Shown here piece after piece: positions 16,111 through 26,026 of a stretch of 64,000 nt of DNA. The notes beneath the pieces were generated by a model, which was given only the letters and a program-made list of their open reading frames with translations, had not been told where the DNA came from and did no database searches. The stretch is taken from assembly GCA_017470485.1 (NCBI GenBank), contig JAFUYQ010000017.1, forward strand, positions 124,001-188,000, given 5' to 3'. The position numbers were made by a program, and so were the translations under genes. Source of the stretch: Synergistaceae bacterium (GTDB taxonomy: Bacteria; Synergistota; Synergistia; Synergistales; Aminobacteriaceae). Positions within the stretch are counted from its first letter, which is position 1, and each line of letters starts with the position of its first letter.

Positions 16111-19100
16111 TTATTCTTCTTCCTCATCTTCCGGACTCTGAACGTTATACGCTATCGCCGTAAGCACAGGAATAACCAGCAGCGTCAGTACCGTACTCAC
16201 CGTAAGCCCTGCCATAATCGTAACTGCCATAGGCCCGAACATTACGTCCCAGATTAACGGTGTCATTCCCAGAACTGTAGTCAATGCCGACATCGCTACC
16301 GGCCTGAGTCTCGATATTCCGTCCTCCACGATTGCCTCGTACTTGTCCCGTCCTGCCGCAAAATCCGCACTCACCTGATCAAGCAGCACTATCGAATTTT
16401 TCGCAAGCATTCCTACAAGACTCAGCACTCCTACTATAGCCAAGAAGCTCACGTCCATACCGGCTGCCCACAATCCAAGCACAACTCCTATCAAAATTAA
16501 CGGCAAGCATATGAAAATTATCGTAGTCTGACGGAAACCATTAAACAGGAATATCATTATCACAAACATCGCAAGTATCGCCGCAGGAAATGCTACTGCC
16601 ATTCCCTCAATCGACTCGTCCGAAAGTTCATGCTCTCCTCCCCATTCAAGCGAATATCCAAGAGGCAGTCTTATCGCTTCTATCTGGGGCGTAATCCTTG
16701 CAAGCATTTCGTCAGCGTTCGCGCCGTTCTTAACTTCGCTCATTGCCGTGATTATTCTGCTCCTGTCCCTTCGGATTATAATACCGTCCTCGAATGCCGT
16801 ATCAATCCTTGAAAACACTGTCCCTAAAGGCACAGCCCTGTTAGCCGTCGGCGACCACACAAGAAGCGAGCTGAGAAGGTCAACGTTATTCCGTTCCTCT
16901 GGGGTGAACGCCGCATATATTGCAAGCGACTTGTCGCCCTCCCGAAATGCCCCGACCGCAAAACCTGTTGTGGCTGTCTGCATGGCCATGTTGATTAACG
17001 GACGGCCTAATCCTAAATTCTGCATCTGGTCTTTCAGTATTACGGGGCGTATGACTTCGATTGGTTCGCGCCAGTCAGTACGTGTGAACTCAGATGAAGG
17101 GTCTTTCTCCATAATTCTCCGTGCCTGTTCCGCAAGCCTCCTCAGTGTTGCAGGGTCTTCACCGTAGAAACGGACTCCGATTTTCTCGCTCATTCCGCTT
17201 CCCCTCGCGAAAAGTCTGCAATACCCTGAAACTTCCGGCATACTGTCATTGATATATGCCTGAGTTTTTCTGAGCATGTCTCTTGTGTCCTCTGCATTCT
17301 TCATTTCTATCATGAGCTGCGAAAACGCCGTATTGTTGTCGGGAGGCGAGTACGTCAGCATGAATCGCAGACCGCCTCCGCCTATGAACTGCGAGACATT
17401 ACGGACTTCTTCATTTGAGGCTATGTAGTCGGCAAGTTCCTGAGTCCTTTTCTCCTGAGCCTCAAGCGATGTCCCTTCCTGAGAGTATAAATCAATGTTG
17501 AAATATACCGTCTCAGCGTCAGGGAAGAATGATGTCGCCATCGTTGAGAAAATATACATTGAGACAGCGAACATTCCTGCCGTAACCGTAACTGTAACTG
17601 CCCTGTGCCTCAGACAGCCTTCAAGAATTGACCTGTAAGCCCTGAATAAAAAACTGTCATAAGGATCTCCTTCAGTTTTCTGAGGCTTAAGGAGTGCTTT
17701 ACCGAGAACCGGCGCGGCTATTAACGCGGCAGCCCAGCTCAGCATCATTGATATTCCGACAACCTGAAACAGACTCCGAAGAAACTCGCCTGCCTGCATT
17801 TTCGACAGCCCTACGGGAGCGAATGCCATTACAGCTATGAACGTTCCGCCGAGCATTGCCCACTTTGAACCCTCAACCGATTCGGAGGCCGCGTCTTCGA
17901 TTGACATTCCGCGCTCAACGCCGACTAACATACCTTCGGCAACAACAATACCGTTATCGACAAGCGACCCCAGCGCGATAATCAACGCCGAAAGCGAAAC
18001 AATCTGCAAAGTTATTCCCATGTAGTTCATGATTACGAACGTCCCTGCAACTGTAATCAAAAGCACAAGACCTATTATCAGTCCCGAACGGAACCCCATG
18101 AATATCAGAAGGACTCCGACTACTATGGCCAGAGATTCGAGAAGGTTAATAATGAAGTCGTTGACGGATTTAGTTACCTGCTCCGACTGCATGTATATCG
18201 GCGTTAGCTCAATGCCTACAGGCCGGAAAGCCTCAAGTTCCCTGAGACGTTTAGAGACAGCCTGACCCATCTGAACGACATTGCCCCCATCAACCGTTGA
18301 TATACCGATTGCGAGAGCAGGACGGCTGTTGAATTTCAGCTTGAAGCTCTGAGGGTCAGCATAATCGCGCCTGACGTTAGCTATTTCGCGGAGCCTCGTT
18401 AAGTTTCCGCCCGAACTGCCGATTACGAGGTCGCCGATGTCTTCGACTGTAAGGATTCCGCTTGTCGGTGATATTCGTATGAACCTTTCGCCGAGAGTGA
18501 TGTTGCCGGTAGATGTGAGAGTGTTCTGCTGAGTCAGAGCCGCGAAGACCGCTAGGGGTGAAATCCCGAATGCTGACATTCTGCTTGCAGAGAACTCAAC
18601 GTAAACAGCTTCAGTCTGTTCGCCGAGTATCTTAACGCTCGCAACACCGTCAACAAGAACAAGATTTTTCTTCAGGAAGTCCGCGTAATCGTAAAGCTCC
18701 TTCATCGTGTAGCCGTCCCCGATTAGCGCGTAATACTGTCCGTAGACCTCGCCGAAATCGTTATTGATTAACACGGTCGTACCCGAAGGCATATAGACCT
18801 GTGAATCGTTTACTTTCTGGCGGAGTTTGTCCCAGATTTGAGGGAGTTCAGCGGAAGTGTATTCGTCCTTAATGTCAACATAGATTACCGAAAGTCCGGG
18901 CGTTGATCGCGAACGTATATGCTTGATTTCGCCCATCGTCTGAATTGCGTCCTCAAGCCGTGCGGTAACTTCCGTTTCGACTTCATAGGCACTCGCGCCG
19001 GAATATACTGCGCTTACTACAGCAGTTTTGATTGTGAATGAAGGGTCTTCGAGTTTTCCTATCTCGAAATAGGCCATGACACCGCCGATTAACGTCAACA

Positions 19101-19155
19101 GGCAGAGGAACACTACTACCCTGAAACGCTTAATGCTCGCTCTTGCAATGTCCAT
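16111..19155 (-). CDS. RND-type efflux transporter, inner-membrane pump
   Basis: A 1014-residue proton-driven resistance-nodulation-division pump (AcrB/HAE-like). Two halves each have one N-terminal helix, a large periplasmic loop and a six-helix bundle. Motifs include RVVVFLCLLTLIGG, the helix-4 region ALGSLVDNGIVVAEG and the helix-10/11 region VGMLAKNSIVLLDQ. The usual LVDDAI aspartate pair reads LVDNGI, a variant found in some RND subgroups. It is encoded 4 bases after its membrane-fusion partner. No TolC-type outer-membrane channel is encoded nearby, so the tripartite pump must borrow one. Substrates cannot be told from sequence. Confidence 0.92.
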   Translation of the reverse strand: MDIARASIKRFRVVVFLCLLTLIGGVMAYFEIGKLEDPSFTIKTAVVSAVYSGASAYEVETEVTARLEDAIQTMGEIKHIRSRSTPGLSVIYVDIKDEYTSAELPQIWDKLRQKVNDSQVYMPSGTTVLINNDFGEVYGQYYALIGDGYTMKELYDYADFLKKNLVLVDGVASVKILGEQTEAVYVEFSASRMSAFGISPLAVFAALTQQNTLTSTGNITLGERFIRISPTSGILTVEDIGDLVIGSSGGNLTRLREIANVRRDYADPQSFKLKFNSRPALAIGISTVDGGNVVQMGQAVSKRLRELEAFRPVGIELTPIYMQSEQVTKSVNDFIINLLESLAIVVGVLLIFMGFRSGLIIGLVLLITVAGTFVIMNYMGITLQIVSLSALIIALGSLVDNGIVVAEGMLVGVERGMSIEDAASESVEGSKWAMLGGTFIAVMAFAPVGLSKMQAGEFLRSLFQVVGISMMLSWAAALIAAPVLGKALLKPQKTEGDPYDSFLFRAYRSILEGCLRHRAVTVTVTAGMFAVSMYIFSTMATSFFPDAETVYFNIDLYSQEGTSLEAQEKRTQELADYIASNEEVRNVSQFIGGGGLRFMLTYSPPDNNTAFSQLMIEMKNAEDTRDMLRKTQAYINDSMPEVSGYCRLFARGSGMSEKIGVRFYGEDPATLRRLAEQARRIMEKDPSSEFTRTDWREPIEVIRPVILKDQMQNLGLGRPLINMAMQTATTGFAVGAFREGDKSLAIYAAFTPEERNNVDLLSSLLVWSPTANRAVPLGTVFSRIDTAFEDGIIIRRDRSRIITAMSEVKNGANADEMLARITPQIEAIRLPLGYSLEWGGEHELSDESIEGMAVAFPAAILAMFVIMIFLFNGFRQTTIIFICLPLILIGVVLGLWAAGMDVSFLAIVGVLSLVGMLAKNSIVLLDQVSADFAAGRDKYEAIVEDGISRLRPVAMSALTTVLGMTPLIWDVMFGPMAVTIMAGLTVSTVLTLLVIPVLTAIAYNVQSPEDEEEE

Positions 19156-19159
19156 AAAT

Positions 19160-20314
19160 TTAATCCTCCATTATTCTTACTTTCTGACCCTCGTGAAGGA
19201 AATAAACCCCTGCCGTAACGATTACATCACCGCCGTTAAGAGTACCGCCCTCAACATCAACATATCCGCCGTCATGTATCTGTCCGACATTAACAGGGAC
19301 TTTCGACACCTGACCAGCTGCGAAACGCCAGACGTAATTACTGCCGCCCTCGTTCAGAATTGCCGTTGAAGGTACGGAATAGACTCCCTGAGTTTCGGAC
19401 TTCTCGCCGTCCCCCAAGTAATCAAGTTCAACGCTGACCGACATTCCCGGAAGAATGCGTATGTCTCTTTGACCGGGCATAGCTGCGGTAACGGGATAAG
19501 TGTTAGCGGCGGTGGCCTGAGCAGCAACTTCCTTTATTGACAGAGGGAACTTCTTATCGGGCAGAGCGTCAAAACGTGCTGTGATGTCAAAGAGTTCGGC
19601 ATTGTTCTTGAGGTCTTGAAGATTTCTGACGTTATGGACTGGCGCAATAAGAATGTCATTGTCGGGAATGTTGAAGACGATTTCGAGAGTGTTCAAGTCC
19701 TGAAGACTGAATATAGTCTGCTTTGCGGTAACGTCCTGAAAATTCTCAACGGTTCTGCCAGTGATAACACCGTCAAAAGGCGCGCGGAGTTCAGTATCCC
19801 TTAGAGCGTCGCGGGCTGATTTGAGGCTGGCCTGAGCGGAATTGACTGCTGATTTAGCGACATCGACCTGAGTTTTGTATGTGTCATATTGAGCGCGTGC
19901 GATAACTTTCTGTTTGTAGAGGTTTTCGTAACGCTTGAAATCGGCCAGAGTATTGTTGTATTGAGCTTGAGCCTGAGAGACTGCGCTTTGAGCCTGAGAG
20001 ATTCGGGTATTGAAGTCTCTGGGGTCTAAGACTGCTAGGAGAGTGCCTTTTTTGACGCTTGAGCCTTTTTCGGCGTTAATTTTCTGGAGTGTGCCAGAGA
20101 CTCTGAATGAGAGGTCAGCCCGTTTACTGCCCTGAACAGTTCCGAAGTAACGCCTTGAGAATGATTCGTTACCGCCGTGAAGCCTTATAGTTCTGACGGG
20201 TCTGACGATTTCCTGCTGAGAGGGGGGAGTTTTAGATTTCCGGAGTTCGTTCAGGCCGTAGCATACGGCTGCGATAATTATGATGCCGGAAAGGATTTTG
20301 ATTACGTATTTCAT
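19160..20314 (-). CDS. RND efflux periplasmic adaptor (membrane fusion protein)
   Basis: A 384-residue HlyD/AcrA-type adaptor. Residues 4-23 form an N-terminal membrane anchor (VIKILSGIIIIAAVCYGL). The lipoyl half-motifs are GTLQKINAEKGSSVKKGTLLAVLD and LRAPFDGVITGRTVE, separated by an alpha-helical hairpin of about 80 residues (AQSAVSQAQAQYNNTLADFK). The beta-barrel and membrane-proximal domains follow. It is the first gene of the pump operon, with AAGGAG before the ATG. It bridges the RND pump to an outer-membrane channel. Confidence 0.93.
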   Translation of the reverse strand: MKYVIKILSGIIIIAAVCYGLNELRKSKTPPSQQEIVRPVRTIRLHGGNESFSRRYFGTVQGSKRADLSFRVSGTLQKINAEKGSSVKKGTLLAVLDPRDFNTRISQAQSAVSQAQAQYNNTLADFKRYENLYKQKVIARAQYDTYKTQVDVAKSAVNSAQASLKSARDALRDTELRAPFDGVITGRTVENFQDVTAKQTIFSLQDLNTLEIVFNIPDNDILIAPVHNVRNLQDLKNNAELFDITARFDALPDKKFPLSIKEVAAQATAANTYPVTAAMPGQRDIRILPGMSVSVELDYLGDGEKSETQGVYSVPSTAILNEGGSNYVWRFAAGQVSKVPVNVGQIHDGGYVDVEGGTLNGGDVIVTAGVYFLHEGQKVRIMED

Positions 20315-20480
20315 TAAGTCAGCTCCTTATGCGTAATTTTTAATGAATGTAATTATAGTTTTACGGAGCTGATTTGTACTGCACTGTATTACCGTAGATT
20401 TTTAATGCGTTTCATGGCCTCGTATAAAAAATTGAGCCTCACAGTTTTTCGTGAAGCCCGTTATGTTAGAGCGTTATTGT

Positions 20481-20771
20481 TCACATTCCGAAAATATCCG
20501 AGTGAGTCCCCGTGCGCGTAAGAGCCAAAATCAGTCTGTCCCCGTCAATCCTGTACACAAGCACCCAATCCGGCGTAATATGGCATTCTCTCATTCCCTC
20601 AAACTTTCCGTGAAGCTGGTGGTCTTTGTAACGCTGAGGCAAAATTTTCCCTGAAGCAAGAATATCAATGGCATCAATTATTTTTCTCTCGTCAGCTCCT
20701 CTTTGTATCATCTTTTTCAATTCCTTCCTGTAACGCGAGGACATTTCAATTTTGTACTTGTAATTATTCAT
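20481..20771 (-). CDS. yafQ: YafQ family mRNA interferase toxin
   Basis: Starting at ATG 20771 this gives 96 residues. It has the YafQ pattern SSRYRKELKKMIQRG, LPQRYKDHQLHGKFEGMRE, CHITPDWVLVYRI and ALTRTGTHSDIF; in YafQ the catalytic His residues lie in the HQLHG, CHI and THSDIF segments, all kept here. It would cleave ribosome-bound mRNA. The frame is open to 20789, but ATG 20771 overlaps the antitoxin end by 8 bases and fits the usual N-terminus. Confidence 0.92.
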   Translation of the reverse strand: MNNYKYKIEMSSRYRKELKKMIQRGADERKIIDAIDILASGKILPQRYKDHQLHGKFEGMRECHITPDWVLVYRIDGDRLILALTRTGTHSDIFGM

Positions 20772-21012
20772 CATCGTCATCGTCAGCAAGTACTGCTTTC
20801 ATCATTTCCTCCGCGCTGTAGTAAGGCCCTAAAAGGTTTCTGTTGTTCATCACATCGTCAATAGCCTCTTGTGTCTCTTTATTGAAAACAAGAAGGTTAT
20901 CAAGATAAATCAGAGCTTCACTTAATTTATCATCAGGCACAAAATCAATCGTCAGTTTCAGTTCATCTCGTAATTCTTCCGGCGTGTTGAGTCCGCCTCT
21001 GCATTCTGCCAT
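20764..21012 (-). CDS. Antitoxin of the YafQ pair
   Basis: An 82-residue protein upstream of and overlapping yafQ. GGAGG lies about 11 bases before the ATG. It has a helical middle (DDKLSEALIYLDNLLVFN) and an acidic tail (VLADDDDDE). It lacks the classical DinJ ribbon-helix-helix start, but YSAEEMMKAVLAD resembles the toxin-binding end of RelB-type antitoxins. The role is inferred mainly from position and charge. Confidence 0.75.
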   Translation of the reverse strand: MAECRGGLNTPEELRDELKLTIDFVPDDKLSEALIYLDNLLVFNKETQEAIDDVMNNRNLLGPYYSAEEMMKAVLADDDDDE

Positions 21013-21037
21013 AACCGCTATACCTCCTCAAAATTCA

Positions 21038-21062
21038 CCCCCCTCGAAAATTCAAAGGGGGG
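21038..21062 (-). terminator. Hairpin after glgB
   Basis: CCCCCCT (21038-21044) pairs with AGGGGGG (21056-21062) around an 11-base loop, between glgB and the antitoxin. The following T-content on the minus strand is modest (TGAATTTTG), so it may be a weak terminator. Confidence 0.5.
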
Positions 21063-21080
21063 CGTTGAAATTCCAGATGA

Positions 21081-23015
21081 TTATTCCTGTTCGTTCTTCG
21101 TGCTGAAGTGGAACATCACTATTCCTAACGGCGGAAGCGTCAGCGGCATTGAGTAGGGCAGATTATTCCACCCCGTCATCTCGGCCTCCATTCCTCCGCA
21201 GTTGCCGAGTCCAGAACCGCCGTACTTTGTCGAGTCGCTGTTCAGTATTTCCTTCCAGAACCCCGAACGAGGTACACCCACCCTGTAGCCGTAGCGCGGT
21301 ACAGGCGTGAAGTTCGCGGCGCAGAGTATGTACTCGTCATCGCTCTTTCCTTTTCTGAGCCAAACGATTACGCTCTGCTGCCAGTCAGAACAGTCTACCC
21401 ACTTGAAGCCCTCAGGGCTGAAATCAAGTTCATGAAGCGGCTTATACTTCTTCAGCGCATGATTGAGATCCCTTACCCAGTCCTGAATCCCCCTGAAGTC
21501 GTCCTTCTGGAGCAAGTGCCATTCACACGCCGAGTCGTGATTCCATTCAAGACCCTGTGCAAATTCACCGCCCATGAATAATAACTTCTTGCCGGGGTGC
21601 GCCCACATGTACCCGTAAAGTAAACGCAGGTTCGCTCTCTTCTGCCACCAGTCGCCCGACATCTTGTTGATTAATGAACCCTTCCCGTGAACAACTTCAT
21701 CATGCGATAACGGAAGCATGAAGTTCTCGCTGAACGCATACCAGATTGAGAAGGTCAGCTGATTCTGGTGCCAGCTCCTGTGAACAGGCTCATGGCTCAT
21801 GTAGTCGAGTGTGTCGTGCATCCAGCCCATGTTCCACTTCATTCCGAAGCCCAAGCCTCCCAAGAATACCGGCCTCGTTACCATAGGCCAGTCGGTCGAC
21901 TCCTCTGCGATGGTCTGAATGTTCCCGAAACGCCCGAATAACTCGCTGTTCATGTCGCGTAACAATGAGATTGCCTCAAGGTTCTCGCGTCCGCCGTAAA
22001 TGTTCGGAATCCATTCGCCGTTTTTACGCGAGTAATCGAGGTAAAGCATTGAGGCAACCGCGTCAATCCTCAGTCCGTCAGCGTGGTACTGGTCAATCCA
22101 GAACGCCGCCGATGAAATAAGATAGCTTCTTACCTCGTTGCGCCCGTAGTTGAAAATGTAGCTTCCCCAGTCGGGGTGATAGCCTTTTCGGGGGTCTTCA
22201 TGCTCGTAAAGCGCAGTCCCGTCATAGCGTGCAAGGCCGAAATCGTCCGTAGGGAAGTGGCTCGGTACAAAGTCGAGAATTACCGCGATGTTCTTCTTGT
22301 GAAGCGAGTCGATGAGGTACATCAAGTCCTCCGGCGTTCCGTAACGCGCAGTCGGAGCAAAGTAGCCGAGTGTCTGGTAGCCCCATGAGCCGTAGAACGG
22401 GTGTTCCATTATCGGGAGGAACTCAACAGCATTGAAGCCCATGTCCTCGCAGTAAGCCGGTAATTCTTCAGCCATTTCGCGGTAGGAGAGCGATAATCCG
22501 TCGTCCCAGTGCCTGCGCCATGAACCCATGTGAACTTCATAGACGCTGAGGGGAGCGGAGAGGTTCATTTTGTCGCCTCTGTTTGCGAGCCATTCCGAGT
22601 CGCCCCATTCGTATTCCGGCCAGTGGGTTATTGATGATGTTCTCGGAGGAAGCTCAAACGCACGGCAGAAAGGATCCATTTTCTCTTTGACTTCGCCGTG
22701 AGAGTTCCTTATGCAGAACTTGTAAAGCTCCCATTTCTGGAGGCCGGGTACGAATCCCTCCCAAATTCCTGAACCGTCCCATCTTGCCGCTAACGGGTGC
22801 GATTCAGTGTTCCAGTCATTGAAGTTTCCGACGACGCTGACTGACTGGGCATTGGGAGCCCAAACGCTGAAAGCTACGCCCTCAGTATTGTCAGAAGGGT
22901 CAACGAATTTCTGCGCGCCCATCTTCTCGTAAAGATGGTAATGCGTTCCCTGCTTGAACAGGAATATATCGTAGTCGGTTATTGGCGATACACCGTGTCT
23001 TATAGTGCCTGCCAT
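21081..23015 (-). CDS. glgB: 1,4-alpha-glucan (glycogen) branching enzyme
   Basis: A 644-residue GH13 branching enzyme that makes alpha-1,6 branches in glycogen. Residues 40-130 are the CBM48 domain (VAFSVWAPNAQSVSVVGNFN). The catalytic barrel has DGLRIDAVASMLY with the nucleophile Asp near 318, AEEST with the acid/base Glu near 371, and LPLSHDEVVHGKGS. A C-terminal beta domain follows. AAGGGGG precedes the ATG. No other glycogen gene is in this window, so it appears to be transcribed alone. Length is normal. Confidence 0.97.
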   Translation of the reverse strand: MAGTIRHGVSPITDYDIFLFKQGTHYHLYEKMGAQKFVDPSDNTEGVAFSVWAPNAQSVSVVGNFNDWNTESHPLAARWDGSGIWEGFVPGLQKWELYKFCIRNSHGEVKEKMDPFCRAFELPPRTSSITHWPEYEWGDSEWLANRGDKMNLSAPLSVYEVHMGSWRRHWDDGLSLSYREMAEELPAYCEDMGFNAVEFLPIMEHPFYGSWGYQTLGYFAPTARYGTPEDLMYLIDSLHKKNIAVILDFVPSHFPTDDFGLARYDGTALYEHEDPRKGYHPDWGSYIFNYGRNEVRSYLISSAAFWIDQYHADGLRIDAVASMLYLDYSRKNGEWIPNIYGGRENLEAISLLRDMNSELFGRFGNIQTIAEESTDWPMVTRPVFLGGLGFGMKWNMGWMHDTLDYMSHEPVHRSWHQNQLTFSIWYAFSENFMLPLSHDEVVHGKGSLINKMSGDWWQKRANLRLLYGYMWAHPGKKLLFMGGEFAQGLEWNHDSACEWHLLQKDDFRGIQDWVRDLNHALKKYKPLHELDFSPEGFKWVDCSDWQQSVIVWLRKGKSDDEYILCAANFTPVPRYGYRVGVPRSGFWKEILNSDSTKYGGSGLGNCGGMEAEMTGWNNLPYSMPLTLPPLGIVMFHFSTKNEQE

Positions 23016-23140
23016 AAAGAAATTACCCCCTTGTATAAAATTGTATTGGTGAAAATTTTGTCGTGCTTAAATTTTATCAAACCATACAGAAAACTCCCAA
23101 TCCTATAAATTTGGACTCTACCGAAGTGCTGCAGCTTAAC

Positions 23141-23183
23141 AAAAAAAACAGCTCCTCCCGTAAAATTGCTCAAGGGGGGAGCC
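23141..23183 (-). terminator. Terminator after the ABC importer operon
   Basis: On the minus strand GGCTCCCCCC pairs with GGGAGGAGCT (one mismatch) and is followed by TTTTTTTT. It lies just after the stop of the ATPase gene at 23192. Confidence 0.85.
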
Positions 23184-23191
23184 GTAAACTT

Positions 23192-24304
23192 CTAAAATCT
23201 TTGTCTTCTTGCTCTTTCGGCTTCAGCTTCCTTGTCCTCAGGAGGATACCAGCCGGGCGAAACAATCTCAATTCCGCACTGTTCGCCGGGAGCAAACACT
23301 ACGCGGTGAGGCGTTTGAATCTTCACAAGCTGACTGCCTACCGAAACAAGATATTCCGTCTTGTCCGTCAGGAATATTCGTTTCTCAATGCGCGTGATGA
23401 ATCCAGAATCCTTCGTCAGCTTTATGGCATTGGGTCTTGTGGCAATGACCATTTCGCTTTCGGCGTTTTCAGGAATCTGAAGGTCAATCGGCTGAGTCTC
23501 ATCGCCTTTCGGGAAGACCTTTCCGTCTTTCAGAACGACATTGATGAACGTTGATTCGCCGAGAAAATTATGAACAAAGCGCGAGTTCGGTTTCCTGTAG
23601 AGGTTTTCGGGCGTGTCAATCTGCATAATCTTCCCCATGTCGCAGACCATCATTCTGTCGGAAATCGCCATCGCTTCGGACTGGTCGTGCGTTACGAAAA
23701 TTATCGTGAAACCGAACTGCCTCTGAAGCTCCTTTATCTCAAAGCGCATTGTCTCCCTTAACTTTGGGTCGAGGTTCGATAAAGGCTCATCGAGAAGCAT
23801 GACTTTGGGATTCGTAACGATTGCGCGCGCTAATGCGATTCTCTGCTGCTGGCCTCCCGAAAGTTCCGAAGGGTACAGCTTCTCAAGACCGTCAAGCGAA
23901 CAATGCTTCAATGCCTCTTTAACACGTGCTTCAATTTCCTTCTTCGGTGTCTTCCTGATTTTCAGAGGGAACGCTACATTGTCAAAAATGTTCATGTGAG
24001 GCCACACTGCAAAAGCCTGAAAGACCATTCCCAAATCTCTTTCCTCAGGAGGAACATAAAGGTTCTTTGCCTTTATTGAGACCGGCTTTCCGCAAAGCTC
24101 AATTTCGCCCTCCGACAAGTCCTCGAAACCTGCAATCATTCGCAGAGTTGTTGTCTTTCCGCAGCCTGACGGCCCTAAGAACGAGAAGCATTCGCCCTCT
24201 TTAATTTCGAGGTTGAAATCGTCAACGGCTGTTACAGTTCCCATAGTGCGAGTCGTGAATCTCTTTGTAACGTGGCGGAGTACTACCTGATTTTTATCCG
24301 GCAT
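23192..24304 (-). CDS. ABC importer ATPase (FbpC/PotA-like), copy 1
   Basis: A 370-residue ATPase. Walker A is GPSGCGKTT, the signature ELSGGQQQRIALARA, Walker B VMLLDEPLSNLD, and the switch His is in FVTHDQSEAM. Residues 240-350 are a TOBE-type regulatory domain (VIATRPNAIKLTK). This subfamily powers importers of iron(III), polyamines, phosphonates or sugar phosphates. It is the last gene of the operon, 3 bases after the permease. Its residues differ widely from the other ATPase in the same operon (26027-27094), so the two are not a recent duplicate. Confidence 0.93.
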   Translation of the reverse strand: MPDKNQVVLRHVTKRFTTRTMGTVTAVDDFNLEIKEGECFSFLGPSGCGKTTTLRMIAGFEDLSEGEIELCGKPVSIKAKNLYVPPEERDLGMVFQAFAVWPHMNIFDNVAFPLKIRKTPKKEIEARVKEALKHCSLDGLEKLYPSELSGGQQQRIALARAIVTNPKVMLLDEPLSNLDPKLRETMRFEIKELQRQFGFTIIFVTHDQSEAMAISDRMMVCDMGKIMQIDTPENLYRKPNSRFVHNFLGESTFINVVLKDGKVFPKGDETQPIDLQIPENAESEMVIATRPNAIKLTKDSGFITRIEKRIFLTDKTEYLVSVGSQLVKIQTPHRVVFAPGEQCGIEIVSPGWYPPEDKEAEAERARRQRF

Positions 24305-24307
24305 TGT

Positions 24308-26023
24308 TTAAGCCCCCTTCCTGTCTTTCGTTATCCATGTAACAATCGAGTTGCAGATTATTATCAGCACAATCGCTATAGACGCTAGAGCCGCTGCCTG
24401 CGGAATCATTCCAGCGTCCCGAAGGGCGAATATCTGCACTCCGAGCGTCCTGCTGTAAGGCCCGTAGAGAAGTATTGATGTCGTCAGCTCCCTCATGGCC
24501 GGAAGGAATATCAGGAAGAAGCCTGAAACCATCGCCGGTTTAATCAGCGGAAGCGTTATGTCCCTCAATGACTCTGTGTGAGTCGCTCCGCACGCTCTGG
24601 AGGCTTCCTCAAGGGACGAATTGACCTGCTGTAATGAGGCTGAGGCACTCTTCATCGAGAACGAAAGGTAACGCGCCATGTATGCCACAAGAATTATCCA
24701 TACGGTGTTATACAGGGTAATTTTGAAGATTGCGCCCGACCACGAAAGTATCACTCCTATTGCAAGGACTGTGCCGGGTATCGAGTAGGGAAGTATCGAG
24801 AGGATTTCGAGAACGTTCTTTCCGCGAGGCTTAATCCTGTTGATGACGTAGGCAATCATCACTCCCAAGAACATACAAACGATACCGGCAGTTACGGACA
24901 GGAACAGCGAGTTCTTTATCGAGTCCATCGTAGCGGTTGAGGCGAAAACTTTTTCGTAGTTGCTGAATGAAAAGTTCTTCCAGACCAGCGGCAGACCGTA
25001 AGCCCTCACCAGTGCGACAAGGAATATCATCACCAGCGGAACTACAACGATTACCAGAAGCGTCAGGCAAGCCAGCAGAAGAAGAGGATATTTCGCGCCT
25101 CTGAGCTTTATGAGCGTGGGGCGCATTGACTTTCCTTTGATGATGTCATAGCTGCCGGAACTTAGAACCTTCTTTTGAATCACAAGGGCAATCGCCACGA
25201 CGGCCACAAGTAGAATTGAGAGGGCAGTTCCCTGCCTGATACCGTCAAAACTTCCGCCCGACTTGTTGATTAAGGCATATATCATCGTCGGAAGGGTGTA
25301 GATATTCTTCGAGAAGCCCAAAATTGACGGCACTCCGAAATGAGCGAGCGATGAAATCAGAATCAATAATGCTCCTGCCGATATTGCAGGTTTCACGAGC
25401 GGAAGGGTTATCTTCCAGATTACTTGGGACTGCCTTGCGCCTGCTATTCTCGCTGACTCCTCAAGCGTAGGATCCATTCTCTCCAATGCGCTGACTACCT
25501 GCATGAAAACAAACGGGAAGTAATACGAGCATTCGACGAAAATAATTCCGCCTATGCTGTTGATGTTCACGGGAGCGGTGCGGAGGTGGAAAGTTGACAT
25601 CAGCCAGCGGTTAATATAACCTGCTCTCCCTGAGAAAAGCAAATCCCATGCCATAGCCCCGAAGAACGGCGGGAACATGTAAGGAATCGTGAACAACGCA
25701 CGCATGAAGCCTTTTGCAGGAATATCGCTCCTTCCGAGAAGCCAAGCGTAGAAAAGCCCCATTATAGTTCCGAAAATCGTTACGGCTACGGCAATGATGA
25801 TTGTGTTTCCCATAGCTTTCAAATTTTCCTTGTCGAAGATGACTGACGTGAAAAGCGTTAAATCAAATTTCCCCTGATAGAAGAAAGCGTTATAGATTAT
25901 CATGAAGATCGGTATCACTACGATTATAAAGAGCAGAACAAAACTGAGTCCCGTCATGATACCGTCAAGCCCGATTTTCTTACCTTCCATAGCGGCGAGG
26001 TCTGACGTTGATTTTCTTCTCAT
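24308..26023 (-). CDS. ABC importer permease, fused double unit (FbpB-like)
   Basis: A 571-residue inner-membrane protein with about 12 helices made of two homologous halves, as in iron(III)/phosphonate-type permeases. Each half has an EAA-type loop for ATPase contact: EESARIAGARQSQVIWKITL near residue 190 and EEASRACGATHTESLRDITL near 470. It would form the channel for the solute bound by the protein at 27176-28162. It lies between the two ATPase genes with gaps of 3 bases on each side. Confidence 0.93.
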   Translation of the reverse strand: MRRKSTSDLAAMEGKKIGLDGIMTGLSFVLLFIIVVIPIFMIIYNAFFYQGKFDLTLFTSVIFDKENLKAMGNTIIIAVAVTIFGTIMGLFYAWLLGRSDIPAKGFMRALFTIPYMFPPFFGAMAWDLLFSGRAGYINRWLMSTFHLRTAPVNINSIGGIIFVECSYYFPFVFMQVVSALERMDPTLEESARIAGARQSQVIWKITLPLVKPAISAGALLILISSLAHFGVPSILGFSKNIYTLPTMIYALINKSGGSFDGIRQGTALSILLVAVVAIALVIQKKVLSSGSYDIIKGKSMRPTLIKLRGAKYPLLLLACLTLLVIVVVPLVMIFLVALVRAYGLPLVWKNFSFSNYEKVFASTATMDSIKNSLFLSVTAGIVCMFLGVMIAYVINRIKPRGKNVLEILSILPYSIPGTVLAIGVILSWSGAIFKITLYNTVWIILVAYMARYLSFSMKSASASLQQVNSSLEEASRACGATHTESLRDITLPLIKPAMVSGFFLIFLPAMRELTTSILLYGPYSRTLGVQIFALRDAGMIPQAAALASIAIVLIIICNSIVTWITKDRKGA

Positions 26024-26026
26024 TGC

